A stretch of DNA of 64,000 nt from Hypholoma sublateritium FD-334 SS-4 (GCA_000827495.1 KN817556.1:1-64000); one strand, 5' to 3'; shown: positions 11,956-23,991, counted from the stretch's first letter. The notes: generated from the sequence alone by a model not told the origin. Translations and numbers: made by a program.

Positions 11956-12339
11956 GATCCACAGGCGAAGAAAATCGTCTGGCGAGATCACCGCGTCTTC
12001 CGTTTGCCTTCCGTTCCATTTTGAGAAATTGGAGCCGGAGTGGGCCGCCGATTCAGAAAATCAATTACTCAAACGCTCGCAAAGAGCTTCAGGATTGACT
12101 GGGAACGTCATTTCGATTGGAAAGAAACCCAGAGGGTAAACCTTCAGAATGGCTATTTTCAATGATCAAGTACAACAGTAGGCCGTGGCTATAGTGCGGC
12201 CAGCGATGACTGGAATGGGCCAGACCCTGCCAGACCCTGGCCCGAGCGCATGTGACTGCGCACTCGTGACTGCCCTTTCTTACTGGTCACACGTCGAATG
12301 TGACACGGCCTTCTTCGCAGCCTTTCCGCAACCATCACC
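11956..12339. promoter_or_regulatory. Divergent promoter of the PdxT-like and Hrp1-like genes
   Basis: 384 bp lie between divergent starts. Two direct CCAGACCCTG copies occur at about 12221-12240 and the flank of the Hrp1-like start is pyrimidine-rich. No firm TATA box is visible. Confidence 0.35.
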
Positions 12340-14308
12340 ATGTCTGACCTCGATGCTGACCTCTACGGCGGTGAGTTCCTTTTTCCTCCTCCTGAATAAG
12401 AGTTTGACAAGCTATCCAGATCTCTACGGTAACGACGAAGGAGAAAATGAGCAGCCGCAAGAAGAAAACGAGCCGCATCAGCCGGCCATGGACCAAGCTC
12501 CAGAGACTCCAGCCATAAAGGCGGAGAGCCCTGAGGCGGCGCCTAAGCCGATCCCGACGGTAACCGAAAAGAGTTTCGCAAACGGCACGCCCTCGCAGGC
12601 ACCAGCAACGAACGGGGCAAGCGCTGCGTCATACACGCAGCCAGCGCCGCAACAAATCCCGACGTACGAGCAGCCGCTGCCCAACGAATACCGCGAGGCG
12701 CCTCCGCCACGCTCCGACGGCGGATACTCGAACATCCCAGTGAACGAGCGGTCCGTCCGTCCGTCCGAGATGAAAGATGAAGGGTAAGAGCTTTTTTTCG
12801 CTTTGATTGCTTAACCTACTGCGCGGAAGGACGATCGCTGTGGGCCGCTTAGTGCCCGTATGTTTCTAGAAGACTATTGCGTAGTCAGTCCTAGGTCTAG
12901 TCTAGCGTACTGCAGCTTGTTGCTAGGTCTACGCTGAGCTATCAGCACGTCCATATCTGGTCCCACAGTAGAGTCCTCCATTCTCTTTCCTCCTTGTCAT
13001 AACACTTTGTCTAGCCTACCGATGCTAATAGCAAACTTTGCTTTTTCTATATCTCCCAATTCCCGTATCGAACTATTCACATCAACATCTGCATTCTTCT
13101 TCGAATTGCCACCTTTAGAAAAATGTTCATTGGAGGTCTAAATTGGGATACTACAGATGGTACATACATTCATACTCGGTCGTTTGTCGTATTAAAGCTG
13201 AATTTCCTGCCATGTAGATTCTCTGCGAGAGTACTTTTCACAATTTGGCAAGGTTGACGCATGTACGATCATGCGTGATGCTGCTGGTCGCTCGCGCTGT
13301 TTCGCGTTCTTGACTTTCGAAGATCAAGCTAGTGTGAATGCAGTCATGGTTCGCGAGCACTACCTCGACGGGAAGATAGTGAGCCCTTCATCAGTGCATC
13401 ACGCACCGCAGCTCATCTCTATTTGTAGATTGATCCCAAGCGTGCTATTCCTAGACAAGAGCACCAGCGAGCAACTAAGCTGTTTATCGGTGGACTGGCG
13501 GGCAGCGTCACCTCCGAATCGATGCGAGAATTCTTCTCGCAGTTCGGCAAGGTCATCGACTCGACCGTCATGTTGGACCGTGAGACCGGACGCAGCAAGG
13601 GCTTCGGCTTCGTGTCGTTTGAAGACACGAATGTACAACCATTCCTCGGGTTTGGAAACCTCGAGATCGACGGGAAACTGGTAGGTCTACTGTTCGCTCG
13701 CCCTCATGAAGACAAATATAACGTAGCTACCGTAGATCGACGTGAAACTCGCGCAGCCGCGCTACCAACGCGACAACTTCCCGCACGAGGACGCTGCGGC
13801 CGCCGCGGCGGGCTCAGAGTTCGTGCAGCCCACAACAGGGGGTGGCGCGGGCGGCCGCTTTCCAGGCCAGGCGGGGGGCTTCCCCGCCGCTGCCGGTGCC
13901 AACGGTGGCGCAGGCAGCACACCGTTCGACCCGCAGGCGCTCGCGGCGCTGTACACGCGCATGTTCCAGATGTCGGGCGCGGGTGGGATGAACCCCTCGA
14001 TGATGGGTGGCATGGGTGGTGGGATGAACCCGATGATGGGCGGCATGGGTGGTGCGGGCGGGTTCCCCGGTGGCGGGATGCGGCCGGGGATGGGGATGCC
14101 GATGGGGATGAACAGCGGCATGGGCGGCGGCATGGGGCGCGGCGGTGCGCAGGGCATGATGGGCGGCGGCGGGATGAACCCCAACATCCCGCGCGGACCT
14201 CGCGGCGCGCCAAGTGGACCTGCGGCGGGAATGGGCGGTCCTGCGGGCGTTGGCCCTCAGCGTTCAGGGCAGCGCGGGCAGCACAACTTCCACCCATACG
14301 CGCGGTGA
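12340..14308 (+). CDS. Hrp1/Nab4-like hnRNP with two RRM domains
   Basis: Six exons (12340-12370, 12420-12783, 13119-13159, 13218-13378, 13429-13680, 13736-14308) total 474 codons exactly, giving 473 aa. An acidic, Pro/Gln-rich N-terminus (about residues 1-130) precedes RRM1, which starts KMFIGGLNWDTTDDSLREYF. RRM2 starts KLFIGGLAGSVTSESMREFF and carries RNP1 KGFGFVSF. RRM1's RNP1 is RCFAFLTF. The linker IDPKRAIPR between the RRMs is the Hrp1 signature. The tail (about 300-473) is very rich in Gly and Met (GGMGGGMNPMMGG), like low-complexity hnRNP tails that drive condensation. Yeast Hrp1 is cleavage factor IB, acting in 3'-end processing and mRNA export. A Musashi/DAZAP1-like name is the main alternative. 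Intron 2 is long (335 bp) for this locus. Confidence 0.92.
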
Positions 14309-14845
14309 TATTTTACGGACCTCGAAAATTATTACTCTTACTTATTACCCAGTCATACTTGTAACATATTTACTGATCCCAGAGGGGCTGTTGCTTGTTG
14401 TAAGTACTTAGTACATTAAAATCCCAGATTCGGGAGATATGCCAGTTTAGGCATATATTGCCTTATTTGTAGGTGATCTGAGCTTCAACCTTTTTTTTGA
14501 TGGTGGAGTAATAGGGTATGGTAGCTTGATGGTAGCCTCGATGGTCCAGCTAAAGGGGCAGGAAGAATCCCAACATTTGTGGAGTATGAATATGACAATA
14601 CGCAAACACCTAAGTATGGTGAATGCTTTTTACATGCACCAGCGTGGACTGAGTTTGAACTTATTCACCTCATGCTCTGATAGAAGGCTCCAAAAAAGTT
14701 TAATCTATATTCTATTATGTAAAGGTACGTTCAACGTGTTGAACATATAAAAGGTGGATTTCAACAAAACACTCATCTCAGCCTACCACGTTCTTTCCCT
14801 CCTCTGCTCCCTCCTCTGTAACCACCAGAAGAAAATCACTGTCCT
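14309..14845. promoter_or_regulatory. Intergenic region with TATA box and palindrome upstream of the BTB gene
   Basis: The last 120 bp hold a near-perfect palindrome GTTCAACGTGTTGAAC (14729-14744) directly followed by CATATAAAAGG (14744-14754). This lies about 95 bp before the BTB start codon, a normal TATA distance for fungal genes. The rest is AT-rich without a gene. Confidence 0.5.
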
Positions 14846-15942
14846 ATGCAAAAAATGGCACAACATATGCAGGTTGAAGAACTGTGGTTCAAAGATGGGA
14901 CCGTAGTGTTTCAAGCAGAACACAAAATGTTCTGCTTGCACAGTGGGTTGGTCTCTGCGCGCTCCGAAGTCTTCAAACAAATCCTCGAAGACAAAAATAG
15001 CGATAGTGCTTTTGGAATCACGCGTGGCATCTACCAGACTGGAATCCCGCTCATCCAGCTGCAAGAAACCGCTCAAGATGCCAACAATTTCTTTTTGGCA
15101 ATATATGATATTATTTCTGGGTAAGTTTCCGGCCAGCGTCAAAGCAGATTTACCGTCCGTAAGCTTGGCATTTACAAGCATCTTTCAGGTTTTTTGAACC
15201 GCCGCCCATGAAGGTATCGACTGAGGTCGTCCTTAGTATTCTGAGGATGGGCACCAAGTACCATGTTAACGCTCTCCGCCGTCGCGCGCTCGCGCATCTC
15301 AATACGATGTATCCGTTGACGCTCGACGAGTGGGATAGGCGCAACGAGACCGGAACGATGTCCGTGCAGAGCGAGGTGCAGGCATCCTTCGCGCACGAGT
15401 CCACCTTCGCACGCGCATTTACCATCGCCAAGGCCGCCCGCGAATTCGCCCTGCCGTGGGTACTCCCCACTGCGCTGTACGAATGTTGCCAGTACGACCT
15501 CGAAGTCATCCTTGCCCATTTCGCGCGCGCGCGCGATCAGGACATCATCGAGGCGGACGCGGACACGGAGCTTCACAACTCGATCCTCGTTGGCGCGTTC
15601 AAGCATATGGAGGCGACGCGCGACGTATTGAAGTTCCTCATCGCCGAATCACCGGCGGACATCTGCGCGGACCCAGCGGCATGCCACGAGGTGCGGCGCG
15701 TCTGTCTGAACAACATCTACGGCATCACGTTTGGAAGCGGCGATCCGTTGGGGATCTGGGATGACGAAGATTGGGATACGTATCTCGACGGGATGTGCCC
15801 GGATTGCGTCAAGTTGTCTTGGGAGCAGCACAAGCGCGAGCGCCTGGCGCTCTGGCGAAAGCTTCCTTTCATGTACGCGCAGGCGACCGTCCAAAACTGG
15901 GAGGTACTGAAGGAATGGTTCGACCGTGATATGGCCATTTGA
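14846..15942 (+). CDS. BTB/POZ-domain protein
   Basis: Two exons (14846-15120, 15189-15942) give 343 codons exactly, so 342 aa. The first half has the agaricomycete BTB pattern. ELWFKDGTVVFQAEHKMFCLH leads into SGLVSARSEVFKQILED, then LIQLQETAQDANNFFLAIYD, and after the intron PPPMKVSTEVVLSILRMGTK and YHVNALRRRALAHL. The second half is helical, with a conserved Cys pair (GMCPDCVKL) near residue 300. BTB proteins of this kind are greatly expanded in agaricomycetes and are presumed substrate adaptors or dimerising regulators; the actual role is unknown. The GGTAAGT intron sits at the end of the BTB core. Confidence 0.85.
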
Positions 15943-16273
15943 AACTTGTCACTGTCCTCTTTTGTGGTGTTCCTATAGCATTTCAACCCTGTTAATGTTC
16001 TACTACCAGTCCTACACACATAAGTAGAGCTTCATAGTATCTTTTTTGTACTCAGCGCTGACAAAAAACGAACGTCAAGTGCACTTATCCAATAATTTTA
16101 AGTACCTTGTAAAATACTTATATTCATCTCCTTTGACTCCCAGCACCGGTTTGTCACCGGTAACCGACACATATTGCGGTAGCAATATAATGCAAGTAAG
16201 TATACTACTACGACATACAGATAGTTCAATAAAGTGATATAGCACAACCTACAGCCTCTCAGGGGGCTGGACC
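15943..16273. other. Intergenic region between convergent genes
   Basis: This holds the 3' flanks of the BTB gene and the membrane-protein gene. It is AT-rich, with the small inverted motif CACCGGTTTGTCACCGGT near 16143. No gene is visible. Confidence 0.45.
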
Positions 16274-18737
16274 TCAGTAGTTGGCGCCAATTTCTTGCAC
16301 ATCCACATCTGCAAATCCTTTGAGAGCAAGTTCAATATCATCCTCGCGCTCAGCTTCACGCTGCGCAGGTACCCCCGATGCGCGCTGCAAGCCCAGCATC
16401 TCTTTCAAGGCGTGGCCCTTTCCCTCCTTGCGGCCGCGTCGAGTCGGTTCCAGGTCTTCCTCTCGTCGCCGCACATGCACCGACGCACTTCGTTCGCGCT
16501 CCCTCCCGCGGCGCTGCGGAAGCCCCGTGTCCACCTCGCGCAGCTTGTCTGCTGCTTCTGAGCCATCGGCACTGCCCCGCCGCCCACGCCGCCGCCCAAC
16601 GCGCGGGCTGAACTGCCCTGGAAGAGTCCCGCCGTGCCACTCGCGCGTATGCGCGCCGTACGCGCGCAGCGTTTTGACGATCATGCCGAAGTAGACGACT
16701 CCAAGCACGAGGACGGTGCTGATCCCGATGCGGCTCGCCAGCGCGGCGTGCGCAGCGAGCGGGGCGCGCGTCTGCGGGTCGTCGGCCGCGCCGGTGCGCC
16801 AGACGAAGGACATGACGGCGGTGATGAAGAGGAGCATGGCCCAGGCCATCCACACTGCAGGGGTCGCAAGCAAGACCCAGACGTTCCACCAGATGGACGT
16901 GTTGGTCTTGCGTGCCTCCTATGTTCAATTATTAAATGCAAGGGAAACTACGGGGAAAATGCCTACTTCAGCCCATCTGGAGGCATGGAACATGCTGCGC
17001 ATGGTACCAAACCGCACGATATATATGCACCCGTACGAGAGACTCATGAGCGCGCACACGAGCGACATCAGCGCTAGAGTGCGCGTGACTGGGTCCCCCG
17101 CCGCGTCGGGGATCTGAAAGATAGTGAGAATGGCACTGGCACACAGACCGTTAGCCGCTGTCGATCCGCATCCAAAAAAGACAACTTACGAAGCAAGCAG
17201 CGCTGACACCAGGTTCAGCGTCTTCCACTCACGAAGGAGAGAGTCAATGAACGCCTCCCACGAGTGCTTGAAGCGGATCAGCGCCGGCGAGACGATGGGA
17301 GGCGTCCACTCGTCCGGGAAGGGCAGCGGGAGGTGCATCAGCGTCGCAGCCGGCGCTACGCTCGCCTGCGCAGTCACCCCAATCCCCGCCACAGCCCCAG
17401 AGCGCCCCGCGCCGCCCGCCGTGCTGATCATGCGCTGGATGTCGGGCCGACTCACGTCCGCGTCCTCGAAGATGCGCGCAACGCGTGAGAAGTACATCGC
17501 GGGCAATCGAAGAAGAAAGTTGAGGTACACCTCGCGCGGGAGCGTGTCCGCCACGAAGTGGCTCGCGTCGGCGAGCGCGCGCCGTACCGGGCGCACGGGG
17601 AGAAGGTCGTCGCAGTCGTATGCAGAGCTAGCTGAGCGCTCCGCGCCGTGTTCAATATCGTGTGTGGGTGTGCCCATGCGCCGGAATGGGAACTTGTTGC
17701 GGAACTTGAACGGATCGACAGGGACAAAGCGCTCCTCGGATGCTGCGCGGCCACGGTGGAAGCCGGAGGACCAGTTGTGTAGCATGCGGAGAGGGGAGGC
17801 CGCACGAGATTTAGAGGGAGAGGGCGAGCTTAGATGGTGGAAATCACTGGAGGAGTCGTAGTCTTGTTGCGCGCGCTCAGAAGACGAGGGTTGAGGCGGC
17901 GGGGATGGAACTTGATCGGTCCGGCGGGAGATAATCCGCGAGAACGCTGGGAAACAGAGTTAATATTTTCAGAAACACAGGGCACAAGTACTTACTCTGT
18001 CCAACACTCGGTCGATCACTGTCAAACGACACCCTCTGGCGTGGTGTCTCCTTCCCGGAGGAAGGAGTATCGAGGCCTCCTGGCGAACGGAAGCTGGTCG
18101 GGTGCATTTCGTTGGACCTGCTGACGTTTCCATCTCGAAGGACTGACCGAGTTCCCTGCGAGTATGGATTATTATGAATAGCAAGATCAGTGCCTAGACG
18201 TCCGGGCAACGCAGTCGACGAATCAAGGCTCCGGCGATATCCTCGCTTCATGTTCCCCAGGACGTTTCCCATAGCAAAGTTAGATGTACGGGCTATGCGA
18301 CTGGCATTTGGTGAGGGTGCAGGAGAGGTTGGGAGTGCAGATAATTTATCAGAAGAAGTGAGCTTTGACGAAGATCGCGTTGCGTGCGATTCTAGTAGAC
18401 GACGCCGTCACGCCTGTCCATCAGGATATTGTTTGCCTTCAAAGAACGGCCACATACCTGTAGACGACGGCGCCGAAATCTTTAACTCTACATCTGGTGG
18501 TCAAAATTAAAGCAGTGTGTTATATACCAACCAATTCGACGAAAACGCGGCCGACATACCTAGGCTGTTGCTCCCCGACGACCCACCCATTTCGCCTTCG
18601 GATACGGCATCGTTAGAAGGAAACGGAATATGTCCCTTTTCCATATTAGAATTCTCTTTCAGGTTATTGTAGTCCTGGTGCTTCGTGCCACAAAAGTCCT
18701 TGAAATGACGGGGTTGGAATGTTACTTCCTCGGCCAT
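16274..18737 (-). CDS. Multipass membrane protein with long disordered N-terminus, unknown function
   Basis: On the minus strand the gene starts MAEEVTFQPRHFKDFC and is spliced through several short exons. The N-terminal 200 residues or so are Ser/Pro-rich and probably disordered (SALPTSPAPSPNAS). A conserved core follows: EVYLNFLLRLPAMYFSRVAR and FKHSWEAFIDSLLREWKTLN. Four or five hydrophobic segments come next (LVSALLASAILTIF, LALMSLVCALMSLSYGCIYI, VWVLLATPAVWMAWAMLLFI, ISTVLVLGVVYFGMIV). The tail is charged and Arg/Glu-rich and ends DVQEIGANY. This layout is familiar from uncharacterised agaricomycete membrane proteins. I assign no function. Confidence 0.8.
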
Positions 18738-19180
18738 TCCAGGAGTCCTTATATATGGAGTTTAAATGATTTGTTTGTCATTCGAAGCCTTCAGAGAGCT
18801 TTGGCATTCCTTGCAGCCTTACTTTGGCCTGTGTACATTGCATGGCAGAGCACAGAAATGGACTTCAAAGAGACTACGGGCTGCTTTAGGTGATGTGAAC
18901 GGAAGAAGGGCATCATTTGCTGTGGCGGTGCACCGTGTTCAAGTACTGCTGGACATATTGGGACGTGTTCCCTCCGGCCCCAATCAGGCCCCGCGACCGA
19001 ATACTTAAATCTTACATGACGACTTTGAATCCTGATACAGATACTATGTGATCATGAAAACGATATAAGCTAGTTGTATTTCCGGATCTGGCCGCCGGAA
19101 TGGTGCCACAGCGTCAGTCTCGCACCTTCGCATACTCATCCCGAGTATAAGATGATCACTTGGAGCATCCGAGTCAATGC
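18738..19180. other. Intergenic region upstream of the membrane-protein gene
   Basis: This is the 5' flank of the minus-strand membrane-protein gene and the 3' flank of the LRR gene. The + strand open frame at 18766-19008 has no signature and is probably chance. Confidence 0.4.
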
Positions 19181-21813
19181 TCATTCCACCCGCCCGCGCA
19201 GCCAGCTCAGCAGCCCTTTCGTGCCCTCCCTCTCCCATACGCGCCTCTGCGGGACGCGGAACCTGAGAAATGTAAGTCAGCCAGCCAGCCAGCCACCACC
19301 AAATCCGGACGTACGTGTTCCCATCTACTAAAAAGACGTCGAGCGGAAGCAGCCCTAGCTCAGGTGGCAGCCGCCCGATCTCGTTGTCCCGCAGATCGAG
19401 CTCCTCGAGTTTGCACTCGGGTACGTTCCTGTTGCCCTTGAACCCCACTGCGAGCGCGACGAAGCCGTCGAGCTCGGCGATGCGATTCCCGCGCAGGCGC
19501 AGATGGCGCAGGCCCTGGCGATGCGGCGCGGCGAGTACCAGCGCACGCACCGTCTCTGCGTCGAGCGCGGCGCTTGTCAGGGCGTTGTATGAGAGGTTGA
19601 GCGTGCGCAAGCTTGGGAAGATCCTAACGAGGGTAGGGAGGAGCGGCTCCGTCGAGCGCGGCGGGGTGCTGACTTCCGCGTCTGATGCCTGGCGTATGGA
19701 CACCGAGTCCCCGATATTGCAGCCCTCCAGATCAAGTTCCTCCAACTTGTGCAGGAATCCAGCTGTGGACTGTGGGCCATCCGGAATGGCGAAGGAGCGG
19801 TCCATACGCCGATTCGCGAGGATGAGGACGCGCAATGAATCTGCAAATGGCTGGTTCACGATCGTGTTCAGAGGCAGTGTGGGCGTTGGCACTGAAATGT
19901 CACTCGCGCTTATACGAGATGCAGCCGAAGGCGTCGCCATAGAGAAAGCGCGCGCGTGATTCGCAGATTTCGTTGGGGGAGCAGAGGCGGGCAGTTTGAG
20001 GGTTTGTGTATTTCTAGTGTAATACTGAGGATTGCTCAAGCCAGACGACGTTGCCGTCGGGCTCTCTGTATCACGAGGCTCGGACACCTCCACTTGACTT
20101 GGTTTGACTCGGGCTTCAGCTTCAGCTTCAGCAGCAGCCGCAGCCGCGGCTCTCGCTCGTCGCCTCCCGCCCTCCGTCATGAGACCCTGTTCAGCCTCGA
20201 TTTCCCATGCTTCCTTAATGACTTCCCTGGGCTTCACGGTCTGAGGCTTCGGTTGAGGCTTCGGTTGAGGCTTCGGTACGGGTGCGGGACTTTGGGTATT
20301 CGTTGTGAAGCTCGTAGTATCCCAATCATCGACTAGAGGTGCAGCCACGGCCAGCTTTCTGGCATTCGTACGCCGTTCCAGTTCTAACTCCCATGATTCC
20401 TTCAGCACAACTTTACCCACGAGGATCCGTAGAACGCCGTTTGCGGGACTTTCCGTCGAAAAATCGTGATTGAGTTCTCGTTGCACATCTTTAAAGGCCC
20501 TTTTCACTGCGTCCAGGTTGACTTGGGTGTCTGACAGATCCAGTAATACAAGTACTTGGAAGAACGGAGGAGTGAAAAGCGATATGGGCAAAGAGTCATC
20601 GCCAATTTCACATTTTTCGAATTTGACTTCTTTCAATCGCTTCAATTGGGACAAATTGCGCAAAAGTTCCTGAGAAGGGCCTAACGGATTTCCGGATAGA
20701 TTCATTTTGGTCAAAGACACAGGAACATTTTTGTCAACACTCGCTGCTTGAATTTTGTTGCAGGACGCATCGAGAACCAGCAGACGAGGCAGAGGTGTAT
20801 TGGCGTGGGTCACAGTCGGTGTGAAGAAACTTCCACCGCCTTGTTGGCTGGGTTTTTTTCCGCCTGCAAACGGCGCGTTGAATGGTAGAGTTGTAAGCAG
20901 ATTATGCGATATATTGAGCGTGGTTAACTCAGAAAGAGCAAACAACTTGTCCGGCAGAGCTGTGAGCGCATTATGCGACAGATCTAGGACTGTCAGCGAG
21001 GTCAGATCTGCAAATGTTGAAGGGAGTGACGTCAATTTGTTTTTGTGTAACTAAGAATAGAGTCAGTAGATATCCCAAAGGGCAGAAATATGGATCCTAC
21101 ATCAACAGTCTTCAGTGAGCCGAACAGTGAGATCTCGTGCTGCACTTCCTGGATATCGTTATTCCATGCCTTTATTACGGTGAGGTCTTGCGCTTCAAAC
21201 CACGATGGCTTATCATGCCCTCGTCGAGAGGGCTTCGGCTCTGAGGCAGGTAATGCAGGCTCATTGGGGACCGATTTGAGAGGATCTGGCGTCACGCCCA
21301 GATGAATCTCAAACAAGGCTGAAGGCAAGCAAAGGAGAGAGCGGGTAGCCAGATTGAGGGACCCTTCAGTACATATAAACCTTTCCCTTGAGTTCAGCAC
21401 CACGCATGTAAGGCGAATCGGCTCTTACCTGTGCTCCTCGCCTGCTCGATCGTATCGCGAACCGACAGCCTTCCCAGCAAGTCCTCTTCTTCTTCTTGCT
21501 TCGCCGCCGTAGGTAACGCATCCTCCAAAGTGGCGAAGTTGTCCAACCCTGGACCGCTTCCCGCTGATTGCATCGCCTTCCTCGCCTCGGCTCTCTTCAA
21601 CGCGATGGCTTCTTTGATGCTCAAAGCATTTCCTGGACTGGGCGGCGGTGCCACTTCTGCGACTGGTCTTGGCCTTGAAGGTGTAGGGGGACGTGCAGAG
21701 ATCGTCCTCGGACGCGCGATTTCCGCTGTTGGGGGCGCCAACCTAGACCTCACTGGCGTCGAAGGTGGCTTGATACCAGAACGAGAAGAGGAGGGCTGCG
21801 GGATCCGCGACAT
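19181..21813 (-). CDS. Leucine-rich-repeat protein, LRRC40-like
   Basis: The first exon encodes a Pro/Ser/Arg-rich leader (MSRIPQPSSSRSGIKPP) ending in ARSTG. This splices to SLNLATRSLLCLPSALFEIHL, the opening LRR typical of LRRC40-like proteins. Plant/SDS22-type LRRs follow (DLTSLTVLDLSHNALTALPD, SELTTLNISHNLLTTLP). A long charged, low-complexity insert (WELELERRTNARK; PKPQPKPQPKPQ; AAAAAAEAEAEA) comes next, then a second LRR block (SLRTLNLSYNALTSAALDAE, KLEELDLRDNEIGRLPPELG). The last exon (FRVPQRRVWEREGTKGLLSW) is the conserved C-terminal signature, ending in TGA at 19181-19183. LRR arrays act as protein-binding scaffolds; the role in fungi is not established. Confidence 0.85.
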
Positions 21814-22138
21814 TTAAATGGCGCTCCAACTGCAATTCTTTTCGAGGTTGGCGAGAAGGTGGCTTTTTGGTGGGTGTGGGCAAGTTATGTCACGGTAAGA
21901 GTCTGCGTGCCATTCGCGTGGTCGCGTTCTGGTCGTTTCAGACTCCGCCATCATCGATCGCCCGTCGGACACTGAACTCGCAGGTTAAGCGCCCAACCCC
22001 ACTAGCACAGCACCGGATACCACATCGACAACGGAACACGAATTGGCGCTCGATCTCCTATATTAAATATATACCAGGAAATTTCTCTTTCATAACCACA
22101 TCTTGTAACTTTCCAGCGACGGTGAAAATCATAGTGAA
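21814..22138. promoter_or_regulatory. Divergent promoter region of the LRR and RBR genes
   Basis: 325 bp separate the two start codons. An AT-rich ATATTAAATATATACC stretch at about 22059-22074 lies about 65-80 bp before the RBR start and could serve as TATA-like DNA. Confidence 0.35.
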
Positions 22139-23913
22139 ATGATCGCTTCAAGCTCCACCAACCCTGAGCCTTCCTCGTCGAGAACTCATCTAGGAGCCGG
22201 GAGAGCTCTTTGCGTGGTGAGAAATCAGATATACCTCCATGAAATACACATTTACCTCTGTAGATCTGTGGAATCCGCCCGCATTACGACGATGGACGAC
22301 GGGCGTTTCCTACCTGCGGCAACACCTGCAAACGACAGCTGGAAGCCATGACAGGGTCGCCCACCTCCCCACTTGCAGAAAACAGTCAATCGGTCAACAG
22401 GCCTTTGTGTGTGGTAAGGCACAGTGCAGCTCTCTAATGATTGAATCTCACCTGATGCGACATCGGATAGATTTGCAAGACACGGCCGCAGTTCAACAAC
22501 GGGCGCCGTGCATTCCCGACATGTGGGAATACGTGCGCACGCGCCTTACAGGACCTGGGGATCCCGCATGGCTCTTCTATGAGCGACTTCAATGGCACGG
22601 GCCCGGTTATAAAGATGTGTTATGTGAGCTTTGCATTGGCTACAGTAAAGTGCGATTGCGACCGATGATACTCTCGCAAGGTGTGCAACGTGCGACCTAG
22701 GTATCAGCGAGGTGGGAAGGCATACCCCACATGCGGACTCACCTGTGCGACGAAGCTGCACTTGCAGGATCGCAAGGCTGCGTCATCCATCCAGACCAAC
22801 CCCCGCGAAAGATCTGATGAGGAAGTATCAACTGCTTCCTACCCGAAAGAAGATGTCACCCAGCTGGAAGAACTGCCTGAAACTGTAGAAATAAACGAAG
22901 ATACCGGTACATACACCTCTGGAAAATCCAAAGGCAGAGCTACAGAGAACGGAAAGACGTTTAATTGCATCATCTGCCTCGAGACGCTCAATGTTGACCA
23001 CATCGTGCGATTTGCCTGCCGGCATCCCTTCTGCCGCTCTTGCCTTCAAGAACACATCACATCGGAGCTCCGCGACCACCACTACCCTATTATATGTCCG
23101 TTGTGTAAAATCGAGGACAAGACCACTCATCCATCAAGTACGTTGATTCCAAACTCTCTTCCACCAAACGTTTGACCTACATTATACATATTACAGTGGT
23201 AGACGACAAAATGCTTCGGATCTTGGGACTTGGAGAGTCCGAGCTTGATCTGTTTTATGAGCTCCAGCTTGCTGCGCATAGCATCGCTATCCATTGCCAA
23301 AGGTTAGCCCAGGCTTTCGCGACGAACACAGGAACTGTATTGTTAACACCGCCCCCACTGGCAATTTTGAACAGGTGCAAAGAAACGATGTTTGTAGATC
23401 GCAGAGATTACCAAGAAACGAACATCATTGAATGCCCGCTTCCGCGCTGTAATTATATATGGTGCAAGCACTGCCATGCAGGCGTGAAACCCAAAGGCCC
23501 AAGACATTCGTGCGATGGCACTAGCGAGCTCGAACATCTGATGAAGAAGAACGGCTGGCGACACTGCCCGGGTGAGCCGCACTAACTTCCGTATACGACC
23601 TAAAATAATAACCTCGTACAGGATGTCAAACTCCGGTGCAGAAATCAGATGGATGCAATCATATGACGGTACGAAACCAAAAATTAAGCGCTCGGCTGTC
23701 ACGATGCCGTTAACTAACGAGCAACAACTTTTTTTCCAGTGCTCGTCCCCTGGGTGCAATACGTATGTCTTTTCTTCTGTCTACTGTTTCCAGTTCTAAT
23801 TCGCAAGCAGCCATTTTTGTTATAAATGTGGGGTCAACATTGTCAAATCACTGCTTTCTGCAGATATCCGAGCAGCTACTCAAGCTCATTATCAAACCTG
23901 CCAATTATACTAA
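22139..23913 (+). CDS. RBR-type E3 ubiquitin ligase (RING1-IBR-RING2) with two N-terminal CxxC modules
   Basis: Exons begin 22139-22216 and 22264-22413, then 22681 onward after a 267-bp intron, and end at TAA 23911-23913. Two related Cys modules open the protein: CV|ICGIRPHYDDG..FPTCGNTC and CV|VCNVRPRYQRGG..YPTCGLTC. RING1 follows (FNCIICLETLNVDHIVRFAC, FCRSCLQ, ICPLCK). The IBR region contains ECPLPRCNYIWCKHC. RING2 is assembled across three introns as HCPGCQTPVQKSDGCNHMT, CSSPGCNTHFCYKCG. In RBR enzymes the Cys in ..DGCNHM accepts ubiquitin from E2; it is present here. The tail IRAATQAHYQTCQLY is typical of agaricomycete RBRs. Its 3' end is only 78 bp from that of the convergent URB1 gene. 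Confidence 0.88.
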
Positions 23914-23991
23914 AGACTCAAACCAAGAATGTAGTCCACAAATATTATGTACAGATGTATTTGGATCGCAAAAGAATCTGTTTGTATTGCA

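Noticed and set aside
13704..14297. Long Arg/Pro- and Pro-rich antisense frames over the Hrp1-like tail
   Set aside because: They are shadows of the Gly/Met-rich low-complexity coding sequence.
18766..19008. An 80-codon + strand frame between two genes
   Set aside because: No start context, splice sites or signature; it lies in the promoter of the membrane-protein gene.
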